From positions 1-5,865 of the forward strand of contig JAFACJ010000892.1 of NCBI GenBank assembly GCA_023425615.1: a DNA stretch of 5,865 nt, given 5' to 3'. This document shows, in pieces, positions 5,008 through 5,865 of the stretch; the first letter of the stretch is position 1, and each line of letters begins with the position of its first letter. This DNA comes from Actinomycetes bacterium (GTDB lineage Bacteria > Actinomycetota > Actinomycetes > Streptosporangiales > Streptosporangiaceae). The position numbers and the translations under genes are program-made. The notes under the pieces were generated by a model. The model did no database searches. It worked only from the letters and a program-made list of their open reading frames with translations, and was not told the origin of the DNA.

Positions 5008-5865
5008 TCAGCCGCGGAGGAACTCCATGAGGTCGGCGTTGAATTTCTCCTTGTCGCCCGCGACGTTGGCGAGGCCGTGGCTGGCACCCGGATAGACCTT
5101 GTAGGTGCAGTCGGGGATGATCTTCGAGGACTTGGCGCCGGCGGCGGCGATGGGGACGATCTGGTCGTCGTCGCCGTGGATCACCAGGGTGGGGATGTCG
5201 AACTTCTTGAGGTCCTCGGTGAAGTCGGTGGTGGAGAACGCATCGACGCAGGCGACGGCGGCCTCGATGTTCTCCTGCATGGCCATGCGCCAGAAGTCGT
5301 TCTTGTTGCCCTGGCTGACGCGGTTGTGCGGCCGGTTGGCGCCGAAGAAGGTCTCGGCGGTGTCGATCCAGAACTGGGCGCGGTCGCCGACGATGCCCTC
5401 CTTGAGGGAGTCGAAGACCTTCTGCGGGGTGCCCTCGGGGTTGGTCTCGGACTGGATCATGACCGGTGGGATCGCCGCCAGCAGGACGGCCTTTCCGACG
5501 CGTTCGGTGCCGTGCCTGCCGATGTAGCGCGCCAGTTCCCCGCCGCCCATCGAGTGCGCGACGAGCGTGACGTCGTTCAGGTCGAGGTGGGTGATCAGTT
5601 CGTGGAGGTCGTCGGCGAAGGTGTCGAAGTCATACCCCTCGTACGGCTGGGAGGAGCGGCCGTGGCCGCGCCGGTCGTGGGCGATGCCGCGGAATCCGGC
5701 GTCGGCGACCAGTTTCATCTGGTCCTGCCACGCGTCCCCGCTCAGCGGCCAGCCGTGGATGAACACCACCGGGGGGCCGCTGCCCCAGTCCCGGTAGTAG
5801 ATCTCGTTGCCGTCGCGGGTGGCGACGTATCCGGACCTCTCTCCCTCATGGTGGCGGTGCAGCAG
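5008..5865 (-). CDS. Alpha/beta hydrolase of the non-heme chloroperoxidase/arylesterase type (start beyond window)
   Basis: The frame is open from the window edge to the stop at 5008 and gives 285 residues, close to the 273-280 usual for the family. It opens with YVATRDGNEIYYRDWGSG, then VVFIHGWPLSGDAW (oxyanion region), AHDRRGHGRSSQP, and VAHSMGGGELARYIGRHG with the nucleophile serine at about residue 105 from the edge. The acid lies in HGDDDQIVP (about 232-234), and the histidine is in YPGASHGL (about 263). All three catalytic positions are present. FTEDLKKFDIPTLVIHGDD is characteristic of cofactor-free haloperoxidases, which act in vivo mostly as esterases or lactonases; their halogenation reflects perhydrolase activity. 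No signal peptide is expected, so it is cytoplasmic. No ATG or GTG is in frame before the conserved YVATRDG, so the start is outside the window or is a rare codon. It is unrelated to its neighbours and has its own terminator. The natural substrate is unknown. Confidence 0.93.
   Translation of the reverse strand: MLHRHHEGERSGYVATRDGNEIYYRDWGSGPPVVFIHGWPLSGDAWQDQMKLVADAGFRGIAHDRRGHGRSSQPYEGYDFDTFADDLHELITHLDLNDVTLVAHSMGGGELARYIGRHGTERVGKAVLLAAIPPVMIQSETNPEGTPQKVFDSLKEGIVGDRAQFWIDTAETFFGANRPHNRVSQGNKNDFWRMAMQENIEAAVACVDAFSTTDFTEDLKKFDIPTLVIHGDDDQIVPIAAAGAKSSKIIPDCTYKVYPGASHGLANVAGDKEKFNADLMEFLRG

Noticed and set aside
3752..5095. Plus-strand open frame of 447 codons
   Set aside because: It is antisense to the right exported-protein gene, with the same low-complexity Gly/Val/Asp character, and it runs through the terminator and into the hydrolase.

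Overview
This window is GC-rich DNA with the codon habits of an actinomycete. The gene families fit a Streptosporangiales- or Streptomyces-like genome: an XRE regulator with a DUF5753-type C-terminus, a DUF6879-like protein and small secreted repeat proteins. That placement is inferred from gene content only. Every substantial gene is on the minus strand, so the native order of transcription runs from high to low coordinates.

Right end (about 4960-5865): an alpha/beta hydrolase of the non-heme chloroperoxidase/arylesterase type. Its extreme N-terminus lies beyond the window. It is closed by a perfect 15-bp hairpin.

Centre (about 2462-4913): a tandem duplication of a complete transcription unit. 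Each copy has an 11-bp tandem direct repeat next to a possible -10 element, a short leader with a conserved inverted repeat, a gene for an exported protein of about 351 residues, and an intrinsic terminator. Each protein has a signal peptide and three internal repeats of about 105 residues with two cysteines per repeat. I do not recognise a named function. Repeat 1 is far better conserved between the copies than repeats 2 and 3.

Junction (about 1995-2450): a scrapyard of mobile-element debris. It holds an IS630-type transposase DDE fragment, a helix-turn-helix transposase fragment in another frame, and on the plus strand what looks like the C-terminal part of a TetR-type regulator.

Left end (1-1938): a compact module in the order XRE/DUF5753 regulator, small protein of 75 residues, DUF6879-like protein, aminoglycoside-phosphotransferase-like kinase (cut by the window edge). 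The regulator carries a one-base frameshift. The DUF6879-like gene has an in-frame amber codon and a missing C-terminus. The kinase start overlaps the stop of the DUF6879-like gene (GTGA), which suggests translational coupling. The module therefore looks like a regulator plus kinase locus in decay, possibly triggered by the IS debris directly upstream of the regulator. Assembly errors could mimic part of this.
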